Origin: Agromyces albus | Lineage (GTDB): Bacteria; Actinomycetota; Actinomycetes; Actinomycetales; Microbacteriaceae | NCBI RefSeq assembly: GCF_004134825.1 | Contig: NZ_SDPN01000017.1 | Location: 1 to 64,000, forward strand | Length of the DNA: 64,000 bases | Reading direction: 5' to 3' | In this document: positions 55,704 to 64,000 of the stretch, piece by piece | How the letters are laid out: the number at the start of each line of letters is the position of its first letter | Numbering within the stretch: position 1 is the stretch's first letter | Notes under the pieces: model-generated | Databases searched by the model: none | What the model saw: the letters and a program-made list of their open reading frames with translations, nothing else | What the model was told of the DNA's origin: nothing | Made by a program: the position numbers and the translations under genes

Positions 55704-57029
55704 GTGGATTCCGTACTCGCGTTCGTGATCGGCGTCGTCATCATCGTGATCGGCCTCGCCGTGTCGATCGGCCTGCACGAGATCGGGCACCTCGTACCCG
55801 CGAAGCTCTTCGGCGTGAAGGTGACGCAGTACATGATCGGCTTCGGGCCGACGCTCTGGTCCAAGCGCAAGGGCGAGACCGAGTACGGCGTGAAGGCCAT
55901 CCCGCTCGGCGGCTACATCGCGATGATCGGCATGTTCCCGCCCGCGAAGGGCGAGCGCGCGGGCTCCGGCAGCACGGGGTTCTTCCGCGCCCTCGTGCAG
56001 GACGCCCGTGACTCGAGCGCCGAGTCGATCACGGCGGGCGACGAGCACCGCGCCTTCTACCTGCTTCCCGTGTGGAAGCGCATCATCGTCATGCTCGGCG
56101 GCCCGTTCATGAACCTCGTGCTCGCCGTGCTGCTCTTCGCGGTGCTGCTCATGGGGTTCGGCGTCGCCCAGGCCTCGACCACCGTCGGATCCGTGTCGGC
56201 GTGCGCACTGCCCGCCACGAGCGAGCGGCAGACCTGCGAGCCCGGCGACCCGGCGGCTCCCGGTGCCGCCGCCGGCATCGAACCGGGCGACCGCATCGTC
56301 TCGGTCGACGGCACGCCCATCGACAGTTGGGTGCAGTCGACGGCGATCATCCGCGACCACCCCGACGAGCCCATCGAGCTCGTCGTCGAACGCGACGGCT
56401 CCGAGGTCGCCCTCACCGTCACACCGATGCTGAGCGAGCGTTACGCCACCGATGAGCGGGGCCGTGTCGTGACGGATGCCGCGGGCGATCCGGTCACCGT
56501 GCAAGCGGGCTTCGTCGGCATCGGGGCGGCGACCGAGACCGTGCAGCAGCCGGTGACCGCCGTGCTCCCGGCCGTCGGCGAGAACGTGGCCGGCGTCGCC
56601 GGCATCATCCTGAACCTGCCGCAACGCATGGTCGACGTCGCGAATGCGGCGTTCGGGCCCGAGGAGCGCGACCCGAACGGGCCGATGAGCGTCGTCGGCG
56701 TCGGCCGGGTCGCCGGCGAGATCGCGAGCCTCGACGAGATTCCGCTCGCGTCGAAGGCCGCCGGCCTCGTGGGCATCCTCGGCTCGCTCAACATCGCGCT
56801 CTTCGTCTTCAACCTCATCCCGCTGCTCCCGCTCGACGGCGGGCACGTCGCCGGCGCCCTGTGGGAGGGCATCCGTCGTTCGTTCGCCAAGCTCTTCCGC
56901 CGACCCGATCCCGGGCCCGTCGACATGGCCAAGCTCATGCCGCTCACGCTCGCGGTCGTCGTGATCCTCGGCGGCATGAGCGCGCTCCTCATCTACGCCG
57001 ACATCGTGAAGCCGGTCGTGCTGTTCTGA
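55704..57029 (+). CDS. M50 family site-2 protease (RseP/Rip1 type)
   Basis: 441-residue intramembrane zinc metalloprotease that releases membrane-held anti-sigma factors or other substrates. Zinc motif HEIGH at residues 25-29 in the first membrane helix; the third zinc ligand region LPLDGGHVAGAL near residue 385; a PDZ domain between (AAGIEPGDRIVSVDGTPI). Four membrane helices. GTG start with TACGCT 6 nt upstream. Confidence 0.94.
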   Translation: MDSVLAFVIGVVIIVIGLAVSIGLHEIGHLVPAKLFGVKVTQYMIGFGPTLWSKRKGETEYGVKAIPLGGYIAMIGMFPPAKGERAGSGSTGFFRALVQDARDSSAESITAGDEHRAFYLLPVWKRIIVMLGGPFMNLVLAVLLFAVLLMGFGVAQASTTVGSVSACALPATSERQTCEPGDPAAPGAAAGIEPGDRIVSVDGTPIDSWVQSTAIIRDHPDEPIELVVERDGSEVALTVTPMLSERYATDERGRVVTDAAGDPVTVQAGFVGIGAATETVQQPVTAVLPAVGENVAGVAGIILNLPQRMVDVANAAFGPEERDPNGPMSVVGVGRVAGEIASLDEIPLASKAAGLVGILGSLNIALFVFNLIPLLPLDGGHVAGALWEGIRRSFAKLFRRPDPGPVDMAKLMPLTLAVVVILGGMSALLIYADIVKPVVLF

Positions 57030-57054
57030 CGTGCTGTTGATGCTCCTGATGCGT

Positions 57055-57070
57055 TACTCCCGAGGGAGTA
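57055..57070. promoter_or_regulatory. Palindrome TACTCCC-GA-GGGAGTA before the sensor kinase gene
   Basis: Perfect 7-bp arms with a 2-bp spacer ending 4 nt before the kinase ATG. A sister palindrome, TGCTCCC-GG-GGGAGCA, lies at 58946 before the SHOCT gene. Most likely the binding site of the response regulator, giving autoregulation; because it overlaps the ribosome binding site it could also act as an RNA hairpin. Confidence 0.6.
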
Positions 57071-57074
57071 GGGG

Positions 57075-58271
57075 ATGAGCATCCGGCGGGCCGATCCGCG
57101 CAAGCGGGCACCGGGCTACGATCGAGGAATGCCCGTGCCCCAGTGGGACGGACGCCCCGAGCGATTCCGGCCGCCGCCCGGCTTCGTGCTGTTCGCGCCC
57201 GTCATCGTCAGCCTCCTCGTGCAGGTGCCGGCGGCCATCGTCATCGCGGCCTGGACCCACGCGGGCTGGCTCGCGGGAGCACTGCACGTCGTGCTCGCTG
57301 CACTCGGCCCGATCGCGCTCCTCGCGTCGGTCCGCTTCCCGGGGCCGACCGTCGCCGTCGTCGCGGCCGCGGCGCTCGCCGACCTGTTGATCGGGCCCGA
57401 CCTCGGTCCGCCCTACGTGGCGCTCGTGTTCGCGATCGTCCTCGCCGTCGCCCGCGGTGCCATCGTCTGGGCAGCAGTGTCGGTCGTGATCGCGTGGGCG
57501 GCCGCGCTCTCGCTCGGCGCAGTGCTCGGTGAGACGTGGCATCCGTTCCGCATCGCCCTGGTGACGCTCGCGCTCGCCGCGAGCTTCGGCATCGGCTCGT
57601 TCGTCCGCACGCGCCGCGCGCGATTCGCCGAGTTCCGCGCCGAGGCGCAGCGCCGCCGGAAGGCCGCCGAGCAACGTGAGCGCGTGCGGATCGCCCGCGA
57701 GCTCCACGACGTCATCGGGCATGCGCTGTCGCAGATCAACGTGCAGGCGAGCGTGGGCCTGCATCTCATGGACCGCGATCCAGAGCAGGCGCGCACCGCG
57801 CTCGGCAGCATCAAGGAGACCTCGAAGACCGCCCTCGACGAGGTGCGCAGCGTGCTCGGCGTCATCCGCGACGGGGAGGCCCCGCTCGCCCCGCAAGCGG
57901 AGCTCGCCGAACTGCCTCGACTCATCGCGGGCGTGCGCTCGCCCGGGCTCGAGCCCCAGCTCGTCGACCGCCTCGAGTCGGCGCCGCGACGAGCGGTGCA
58001 GTTCGCCGCCTACCGGATCGCGCAGGAGGCGCTCACGAACGTCGTGCGGCACGCCGGTGCCGCCCGGGTGATCGTGACCCTCGACCGGGCGGGCGACGAT
58101 CTCGTGCTCACGGTCGACGACGACGGCGCGGGCTTCGACGACCACGAGGGCAGCGGTATCCTCGGCATGCGCGAGCGCGCCGCGCTCCTCGGCGGCTTCG
58201 TCGAGATCGGCGCGTCGCCGATCGGCGGCACGAGGGTCACCGCGCGCCTGCCCTGGGGAGGCGTCGCATGA
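57075..58271 (+). CDS. Sensor histidine kinase (NarX/DesK family)
   Basis: 398 residues. Four to six N-terminal membrane helices (PVIVSLLVQVPAAIVIAAW onward, to ~residue 180), then the HisKA_3 dimerisation helix with H211 in ELHDVIGHALSQ and a C-terminal ATPase domain (VDDDGAGFDDHEGSGILGMRER). No large extracellular domain, so it probably senses the membrane or a partner protein. ATG after GAGGGAGTAGGGG; an ATG at 57129 is an alternative. Overlaps the regulator by 4 nt (ATGA). Confidence 0.93.
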   Translation: MSIRRADPRKRAPGYDRGMPVPQWDGRPERFRPPPGFVLFAPVIVSLLVQVPAAIVIAAWTHAGWLAGALHVVLAALGPIALLASVRFPGPTVAVVAAAALADLLIGPDLGPPYVALVFAIVLAVARGAIVWAAVSVVIAWAAALSLGAVLGETWHPFRIALVTLALAASFGIGSFVRTRRARFAEFRAEAQRRRKAAEQRERVRIARELHDVIGHALSQINVQASVGLHLMDRDPEQARTALGSIKETSKTALDEVRSVLGVIRDGEAPLAPQAELAELPRLIAGVRSPGLEPQLVDRLESAPRRAVQFAAYRIAQEALTNVVRHAGAARVIVTLDRAGDDLVLTVDDDGAGFDDHEGSGILGMRERAALLGGFVEIGASPIGGTRVTARLPWGGVA

Positions 58272-58930
58272 TCCGCGTCGCGCTCGCCGACGACCAGCAC
58301 CTCGTGCGGGCGGGATTCCGTGCGCTGCTCGAGGCCGAAGACGACGTCATCGTCGTCGGCGAGGCATCCGGCGGTGAAGAGCTGCTCGCCCTCGTTCGCC
58401 GCGAGCCCGTCGACGTCGTGCTCATGGACATCCGGATGCCGGGCGGCGACGGCCTCTGGGCGACGGAGCAGATCGCGGCCGACCCGGCGCTCGCCGGCGT
58501 GCACGTCGTGATCGTCACGACCTTCGAGCTCGACGAGTACGTCGCCCGCGCGGTGCGTGCCGGCGCGGCGGGGTTCCTCGTGAAGGACACCGAGCCGGTC
58601 GACCTCATCCGCGCCGTTCGCGTCGTCGCGGCCGGCGATGCCCTGCTCTCGCCGGGCGTGACGAAGCGCCTGCTCGAGCGGATGGCGGTGGGCTTGCGCG
58701 ACGCACCCGACGAGCAGCGCCTCTCCGCCCTCACCGACCGGGAGCGCGAGGTGCTCCGGCTCGTCGGCCTCGGACTCACGAACGACGAGATCGCGACGCG
58801 CCTCGTGCTGAGCCCGCTCACCGCGAAGACGCACGTCTCGCGCATCATGGCCAAGCTGCACGCGCGCGATCGCGTGCACCTCGTCGTCGTCGCCTACGAG
58901 TCGGGCCTCGTGGCACCCGGCTGGCAGTAG
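58268..58930 (+). CDS. Response regulator, NarL/LuxR type
   Basis: 220 residues. Receiver domain with phosphoacceptor D54 (VLMDIRMPGG), acidic pair D8-D9 and switch/Lys region TTFELDEYV...FLVKD, then a LuxR-type helix-turn-helix (LTDREREVLRLVGLGLTNDE, TAKTHVSRIMAKL). Partner of the kinase it overlaps. Its likely targets are the palindromes at 57055 and 58946. Confidence 0.95.
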   Translation: MIRVALADDQHLVRAGFRALLEAEDDVIVVGEASGGEELLALVRREPVDVVLMDIRMPGGDGLWATEQIAADPALAGVHVVIVTTFELDEYVARAVRAGAAGFLVKDTEPVDLIRAVRVVAAGDALLSPGVTKRLLERMAVGLRDAPDEQRLSALTDREREVLRLVGLGLTNDEIATRLVLSPLTAKTHVSRIMAKLHARDRVHLVVVAYESGLVAPGWQ

Positions 58931-58945
58931 CCGCAGTCGGGATCA

Positions 58946-58961
58946 TGCTCCCGGGGGAGCA
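58946..58961. promoter_or_regulatory. Palindrome TGCTCCC-GG-GGGAGCA before the SHOCT gene
   Basis: Perfect 7-bp arms with a 2-bp spacer, the same layout and core (CTCCC-N2-GGGAG) as the site at 57055. A second, looser inverted repeat, CCACC-GGTGG (58974-58983), follows. It lies 115 bp upstream of the SHOCT start. Confidence 0.6.
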
Positions 58962-59060
58962 GGGCAAGTGACTCCACCGGTGGGATTCGCGGATGCCGCG
59001 ACCCGGCGAGACTCTCATCGACGGCCCGATCCGGGGTCGCATCGATCAAGGGAATCTCAC

Positions 59061-59366
59061 ATGCTCGCCACCCTCGCGACCACCGCGGTGGTCACCCACG
59101 CCGGCCCCTGGGCGGCCGGCTTCGGATGGGCCTTCCTCCTCATCCCGATCTTCTGGATCCTCGTCATCGGCCTCATCATCTTCCTCGTGAGCCGCAGGCG
59201 CCACGCCTGGATGATGCACGGCGGCCCCGAGGGCTATGGGCCCCCGTGGATGCGGGGCGCAAGCGCCGAGTCCACGCTCTCCGAGCGGTTCGCCAAGGGC
59301 GACATCGACGAGACCGAGTACCGAGCCCGGCTCGAGGTGCTGCGGTCGAACCGGCCGAACGCCTGA
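59061..59366 (+). CDS. Small membrane protein with SHOCT domain
   Basis: 101 residues: one membrane helix (WAFLLIPIFWILVIGLIIFLV, ~25-45), a His/Met/Pro/Gly-rich loop (HAWMMHGGPEGYGPPWM) and a C-terminal SHOCT motif (LSERFAKGDIDETEYRARLEVL). SHOCT proteins are often accessories of membrane stress systems. AAGGGA ribosome binding site before the ATG. Probably a target of the upstream two-component system, judged by the shared palindrome. Confidence 0.87.
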   Translation: MLATLATTAVVTHAGPWAAGFGWAFLLIPIFWILVIGLIIFLVSRRRHAWMMHGGPEGYGPPWMRGASAESTLSERFAKGDIDETEYRARLEVLRSNRPNA

Positions 59367-59381
59367 CCGTGAGGTGGGAGG

Positions 59382-59403
59382 GGCGGATGCTGCGGCATCC
59401 GCC
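59382..59403. terminator. Hairpin after the SHOCT gene
   Basis: GGCGGATGC-TGCG-GCATCCGCC, 9-bp stem and 4-nt loop. It lies between convergent SHOCT and ltrA genes and contains the octamer GGCATCCG. Confidence 0.65.
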
Positions 59404-59410
59404 ACTTCCA

Positions 59411-59440
59411 CGTTCACGGCTGCAGCGGCATCCGTGAACG
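59411..59440. terminator. Second hairpin before the ltrA stop
   Basis: CGTTCACGG and CCGTGAACG arms (9 bp) around a 12-nt loop, 8 bp beyond the first hairpin; probably the terminator for ltrA coming from the other strand. Confidence 0.6.
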
Positions 59441-59448
59441 CGATCAGC

Positions 59449-60732
59449 TCACGCCAGTGCGCGCTCGAGCGCCGCGGCCTGGTGCCGATGGCCGACCGTC
59501 TCGTAGCCGACCACGACGACGAACGGCGAGACGGCCGTGAGCAGGATGCCGACTCCGAAACTCGCTCCAGCAGACACCGCGGCAACCGCGAGCACGAGGG
59601 CCAGCATGCTTCCCACGAAGAGCCAGATGTGGAATGGGTCGAACTGCTGCAGCAGCAGCGAATAGACCGTGAACAGCGCGACCATGAACAACCCCACGGG
59701 AATCACGACGGTGAGGAGCGCCTGCACGATGCCGATGTGGGCGACCCCTTCGATCACGAACGCGGCGACGTGCAATCCGGCGCCGGTGCCCGCCAGCGCG
59801 ACGAAGATGAAGTAGTGCCCGTAGCCCCACACGAAGCCGCGTTCGCGGAAGCGCGCGAGCACCTTCCCCGACGGCATCGTGAAGTACACCCACCACAGGC
59901 CGAACGCGAGCGCCGTACCGCCGAACGCGACGAGCACGGTCTCGACCGACCAGCCCTGCTTCTCGATCACGGCCGAGAGCGCGAGGATCGTACCCAGCAC
60001 GATCTCACCGAGCGTGATGATGACGAGGAGGCCGTAGCGCTCGGCGATGTGGTGGGCGTGCCACGGCGTGCCGCCCTCGCGTCCGTGCTCGGCGACGTAG
60101 GGGCCGACGAGCTCGAGGAGGACCAGCAGCAGCATGAACGCCATGGTGGTGGGGAGCGGCAGGTCGACGAAGATGAGCACCACCCAGCCGACCTGCGCGA
60201 CCGATACGAACGCGACGTACGTGAGTGCGGTCCGCCGACGCGCCGGGTCGTGCGCCGCGGCCCGCAGCCACAGGGCGAGGGTCGCGACGCGCATCACGAC
60301 GTAGCCGGCGACCACGATGGCGTTGTCGACGTGCTGCCCCTCATCGAGCGAGGTGAACAGCTGCGGCAGGCCGAGTGCCAGCACGAGCACGCCGAGCATC
60401 TCCACCATGGTGGCGATGCGGAAGAAGATGTCGTCGTTGTCGTAGGCGGAGGCGAGCCAGGAGTAGTTGATCCAGGCCCACCAGATCGCGAAGACGGCGA
60501 ACGCGAACCCGCCGATCGCCGGACCCCAGTGACCGAGCTCGAGCAAGTGCGCCGTCTGCGCGCCGGCCTGGCTGAAGGCGACGACGAAGGTCAGGTCGAA
60601 CAGCAACTCGAGGGGCGTGGCCGCGCGGTGCGCCTCGTCGGGGTCGCGTCCCGTCATCCTGCGCAAGCGGTGATCGAGCGGAGTGCGAGCGGATGCTGCG
60701 GATTGCACGTCGCTCGTCGGCCGCTCACTCAT
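59449..60732 (-). CDS. ltrA: Low temperature requirement protein A
   Basis: 427-residue multi-pass membrane protein with about 10-11 helices. LtrA hallmarks: ATPLELLFDLTFVVAFSQA near the start, IWWAWINYSWLASAYDNDD, the conserved AERYGLLVIITLGEIVLG and MPSGKVLARFRER. The family is needed for growth of Listeria in the cold, but its biochemical role is unknown. The ATG is the one giving MSERPTSDV; the frame upstream is not real coding. It follows the thiolase gene on the same strand after 101 bp. Confidence 0.92.
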   Translation of the reverse strand: MSERPTSDVQSAASARTPLDHRLRRMTGRDPDEAHRAATPLELLFDLTFVVAFSQAGAQTAHLLELGHWGPAIGGFAFAVFAIWWAWINYSWLASAYDNDDIFFRIATMVEMLGVLVLALGLPQLFTSLDEGQHVDNAIVVAGYVVMRVATLALWLRAAAHDPARRRTALTYVAFVSVAQVGWVVLIFVDLPLPTTMAFMLLLVLLELVGPYVAEHGREGGTPWHAHHIAERYGLLVIITLGEIVLGTILALSAVIEKQGWSVETVLVAFGGTALAFGLWWVYFTMPSGKVLARFRERGFVWGYGHYFIFVALAGTGAGLHVAAFVIEGVAHIGIVQALLTVVIPVGLFMVALFTVYSLLLQQFDPFHIWLFVGSMLALVLAVAAVSAGASFGVGILLTAVSPFVVVVGYETVGHRHQAAALERALA

Positions 60733-60833
60733 CGTGCGTTCCCTCCGTGGCGCGCGTTCGGCACCGGTGGCATCATGCTGCCACAGGCGCCGCGCGACTG
60801 CACCGCGAGCAGGTTGTCGCGGACGACCAGCGG

Positions 60834-62018
<1,185 letters not shown>

Positions 62019-62143
62019 GCCGGGTGACTCCTTCGTCGATGATGAGTGGATTTCTCCAGTCTATGTTCCGGATCGGGGTGCGAGGGCGGTGATCAGGGTG
62101 TGCGAAACCGCAGATGCGTGCTGCAATTCTCACCATTTGCGAT

Positions 62144-62153
62144 GCGAATTCGC
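62144..62153. promoter_or_regulatory. GCGAATTCGC palindrome in the thiolase/SDR divergent spacer
   Basis: Perfect 10-bp palindrome within the 209-bp spacer (62019-62227), with a second TGCGAA half-site near 62101. A CATACT -10-like element follows at about 62159 for the + strand, and TAGACT at about 62055-62060 for the - strand. Likely operator for a ketone-body regulator; no regulator gene is adjacent in the window. Confidence 0.35.
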
Positions 62154-62227
62154 GCAGTCATACTCGGACTGCCGGCACCCTCCGGTTGATTCGCGCGGGG
62201 GCAGGCCATGACTCGACGAGGAGGAAC

Positions 62228-62974
62228 ATGACCAAGCTCACCGGACGACGGGCCGTCGTCACGGGCGGTGCGAGCGGCATCGGACTCGCGTGCGCCGAGG
62301 CCCTTGCAGCAGCCGGCGCCGAGGTGACGATCGCCGACATCGAGGGGGCGGCCGCCGAGGCCGCTGCGGAGCGCATCGGCGGCACGGCATGGCGAGTCGA
62401 CCTCGGCGACACGGGCGCACTCGCCGACCTCGTGCTCGACACCGATATCCTCGTCAACAACGCCGGCGTGCAGCACGTGCGGCCCATCGTAGAGTTCGAG
62501 CCGGCGCAGTTCGCGCTCATGCTGCGCATCATGCTCGAGTCGCCATTCCTGCTCATCCGGGCGGCCCTGCCCGGCATGTCCGAACGCGGGTTCGGCCGGA
62601 TCATCAACGTGTCGAGCGTGCACGGCTTGCGCGCGTCGCCCTACAAGTCGGCGTATGTGGCCGCCAAGCACGGTCTCGAGGGGCTCTCGAAGGTCGCCGC
62701 GCTCGAGGGCGGCGAGCACGGCATCACGTCGAACTGCATCAACCCGGGGTATGTGCGCACGCCGCTCGTCGAGCGCCAGATCGCCGACCAGGCACGCGCA
62801 CACGGCATCCCCGAGGAGGAGGTGCTGCCGAGGATCATGCTCACCGAGTCGGCGATCCCACGGCTCGTGGAGCCGCATGAGGTCGCGAGCCTCGCGCTCT
62901 GGCTCGCCGGCGACGACGCGCGCATGGTGACCGGGGCGAGCTACACGATGGACGGCGGATGGAGCGCGAGATGA
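62228..62974 (+). CDS. 3-hydroxybutyrate dehydrogenase-like SDR
   Basis: 248-residue short-chain dehydrogenase. NAD loop GGASGIG (13-19), NNAG in ILVNNAGVQHV, catalytic S130, Y143 and K147 (SAYVAAKHG). It has the long substrate helix with a Gln-His motif (VQHV, EHGITSN) seen in D-3-hydroxybutyrate dehydrogenases, and ends in YTMDGGWSAR. With the CoA-transferase and thiolase this suggests oxidation of 3-hydroxybutyrate, perhaps from polyhydroxybutyrate. GAGGAAC ribosome binding site before the ATG. Confidence 0.9.
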   Translation: MTKLTGRRAVVTGGASGIGLACAEALAAAGAEVTIADIEGAAAEAAAERIGGTAWRVDLGDTGALADLVLDTDILVNNAGVQHVRPIVEFEPAQFALMLRIMLESPFLLIRAALPGMSERGFGRIINVSSVHGLRASPYKSAYVAAKHGLEGLSKVAALEGGEHGITSNCINPGYVRTPLVERQIADQARAHGIPEEEVLPRIMLTESAIPRLVEPHEVASLALWLAGDDARMVTGASYTMDGGWSAR

Positions 62975-63047
62975 GCCGCAGCCCGAGTAGCGTGATGCCT
63001 GTGCTCCGCTCCCGCCTCGCGGCCCCGGAATCACAGAAAGGTGCATC

Positions 63048-63818
63048 GTGACACTCGACAAAGTCGTCGGGTCCGCTCGAGAAGCGGTCGCCGACATCCC
63101 TTCGGGCGCGAGCCTCGCCGTCGGCGGCTTCGGCCTCTGCGGCATCCCGATGGTGCTCATCCAGGCCATTCTCGACGCGGGCGTCGACGGCCTCTCGATC
63201 GTCTCGAACAATTGCGGCGTCGATGACTGGGGCCTCGGCGTGCTGCTCGCCGAGCGGCGCATCGCGAAGATGACCTCGTCGTACGTGGGTGAGAACAAGG
63301 AGTTCGAGCGGCAGTACCTCTCGGGCGAGCTCGAACTCGAGCTCACCCCTCAGGGCACGCTCGCCGAGAAGCTCCGCGCCGGAGGCAGCGGCATCGCGGC
63401 GTTCTTCACGCAGACCGGCGTCGGCACGCAGGTCGCCGAGGGCGGGTTGCCGCAGCGGTACAACGGCGACGGTTCGATCGCCGTGGCGAGCGCTGCAAAG
63501 CCCGTGCAGTCGTTCGAGTTCGCGGGTGCCGCTCGTGAGTTCGTGCTCGAGGAGGCGATCACCACCGACTTCGCCCTCGTGCACGCGCTGCGGGGCGATC
63601 GCTACGGCAACCTCGTCTTCGACAAGTCGGCGCGCAACTTCTCGCCGCTCGCGGCGATGGCGGGGCGGGTCTGCATCGCGCAGGTCGAGGAGATCGTCGA
63701 CGTGGGCGAGCTCGACCCCGACGCGGTGCACCTGCCCGGCATCTACGTCGACCGCATCATCGTGGTCGGCACCGACATCGAGAAGCGCATCGAGCGCCGC
63801 ACGGTCAGGGAGGACTGA
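63048..63818 (+). CDS. scoA: 3-oxoacid CoA-transferase subunit A
   Basis: 256 residues. Transfers CoA from succinyl-CoA (or a related donor) to acetoacetate. The family signatures [21 protein letters not shown] and [16 protein letters not shown] are present. GTG start after GAAAGG. Stop 1 nt before subunit B. It activates acetoacetate for cleavage by the thiolase. Confidence 0.94.
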   Translation: MTLDKVVGSAREAVADIPSGASLAVGGFGLCGIPMVLIQAILDAGVDGLSIVSNNCGVDDWGLGVLLAERRIAKMTSSYVGENKEFERQYLSGELELELTPQGTLAEKLRAGGSGIAAFFTQTGVGTQVAEGGLPQRYNGDGSIAVASAAKPVQSFEFAGAAREFVLEEAITTDFALVHALRGDRYGNLVFDKSARNFSPLAAMAGRVCIAQVEEIVDVGELDPDAVHLPGIYVDRIIVVGTDIEKRIERRTVRED

Positions 63819-63819
63819 G

Positions 63820-64000
63820 ATGGCACTCACGCGATTCGAGATGGCTGCGAGAGCGGCTCGCGAGCTGCCCGACGGCTCCTACGTCAACCTCGGCATCGGG
63901 TTGCCGACGCTCGTGCCGAACTACGTGCCAGAGGGCATCACGATCCTACTGCAGTCCGAGAACGGCATCCTCGGCGTCGGGCCGTACCCGACCGAGGCCG
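63820..64000 (+). CDS. scoB: 3-oxoacid CoA-transferase subunit B (3' end outside window)
   Basis: Only the first ~60 residues are visible. The catalytic Glu that carries CoA lies in [16 protein letters not shown], after the [15 protein letters not shown] segment typical of subunit B. ATG 1 nt after the subunit A stop, with GGGAGG upstream. The gene runs out of the window. Confidence 0.93.
   Translation, partial: MALTRFEMAARAARELPDGSYVNLGIGLPTLVPNYVPEGITILLQSENGILGVGPYPTEA

Overview
The window comes from a high-GC actinobacterium. The gene order rho-prfA-prmC-sua5-wecA-(small membrane protein)-atpBEFHAGDC, the frequent GTG and TTG starts, the many 4-nt GTGA/ATGA gene overlaps and the Arg/Gly/Gln-rich Rho insert all fit this group. 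The heavy use of the octamer CGGATGCC/GGCATCCG points, by inference, to the family Microbacteriaceae. The genus cannot be fixed from the sequence alone. No rRNA, tRNA, CRISPR array, insertion sequence or prophage was seen. Coding density is very high and no stretch above 300 bases lacks a gene; the longest gaps are about 209 bp (62019-62227), 184 bp (11380-11563) and 160 bp (41455-41614).

Layout. 1-11379: rho (cut by the left edge), prfA and a GNAT gene, convergent with cysEK; then prmC, a TetR regulator divergent from a DrrAB-type drug exporter, sua5, wecA and a small membrane protein. 11564-18475: the complete F1Fo ATP synthase operon, with an epsilon subunit that lacks the C-terminal helical domain. 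18486-23370: a P-loop kinase, YaaA, an alkylation-repair pair (ogt-tag), an aldo/keto reductase and a DUF4192 protein. 23364-26725 (minus): an Lrp regulator, a class III aminotransferase and an FAD amine oxidase, which look like a polyamine catabolic operon. 26864-44605: a 17.7-kb plus-strand cluster of FHA protein, PP2C phosphatase, Ser/Thr kinase with an extracellular domain, a giant membrane-anchored Ig-like/FN3 protein, MoxR, DUF58, a transglutaminase-fold membrane protein that has lost two catalytic residues, a zinc-ribbon/FHA protein and an EccC/EssC-like FtsK ATPase. 44754-51396: potDABC polyamine transporter, and on the minus strand gabT and asparaginase II. 51492-57029: OsmC, a lysozyme-like lipoprotein, PlsC, a degenerate phosphopantetheinyl-transferase-like protein, dxr and the site-2 protease. 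57075-59366: a NarL-type two-component system and a SHOCT membrane protein, sharing palindromic sites. 59449-64000: LtrA, then a ketone-body/3-hydroxybutyrate set (thiolase, SDR, CoA-transferase A, and B cut by the right edge).

How they work together. The polyamine genes on both sides of the FHA-kinase-ATPase cluster form a plausible uptake and degradation pathway (PotDABC, oxidase/aminotransferase, GabT) interrupted by that cluster. The cluster itself looks like a phospho-regulated envelope machine. It resembles a T7SS EssC protein split into separate FHA and ATPase parts, without any WXG100, EccB, EccD, EccE or mycosin gene. Its purpose is unknown and it is the best candidate here for an undescribed system. 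The second notable signal is the octamer CGGATGCC: about 60 copies counted by eye, several in inverted pairs forming hairpins at gene ends, an arrangement reminiscent of DNA uptake sequences.
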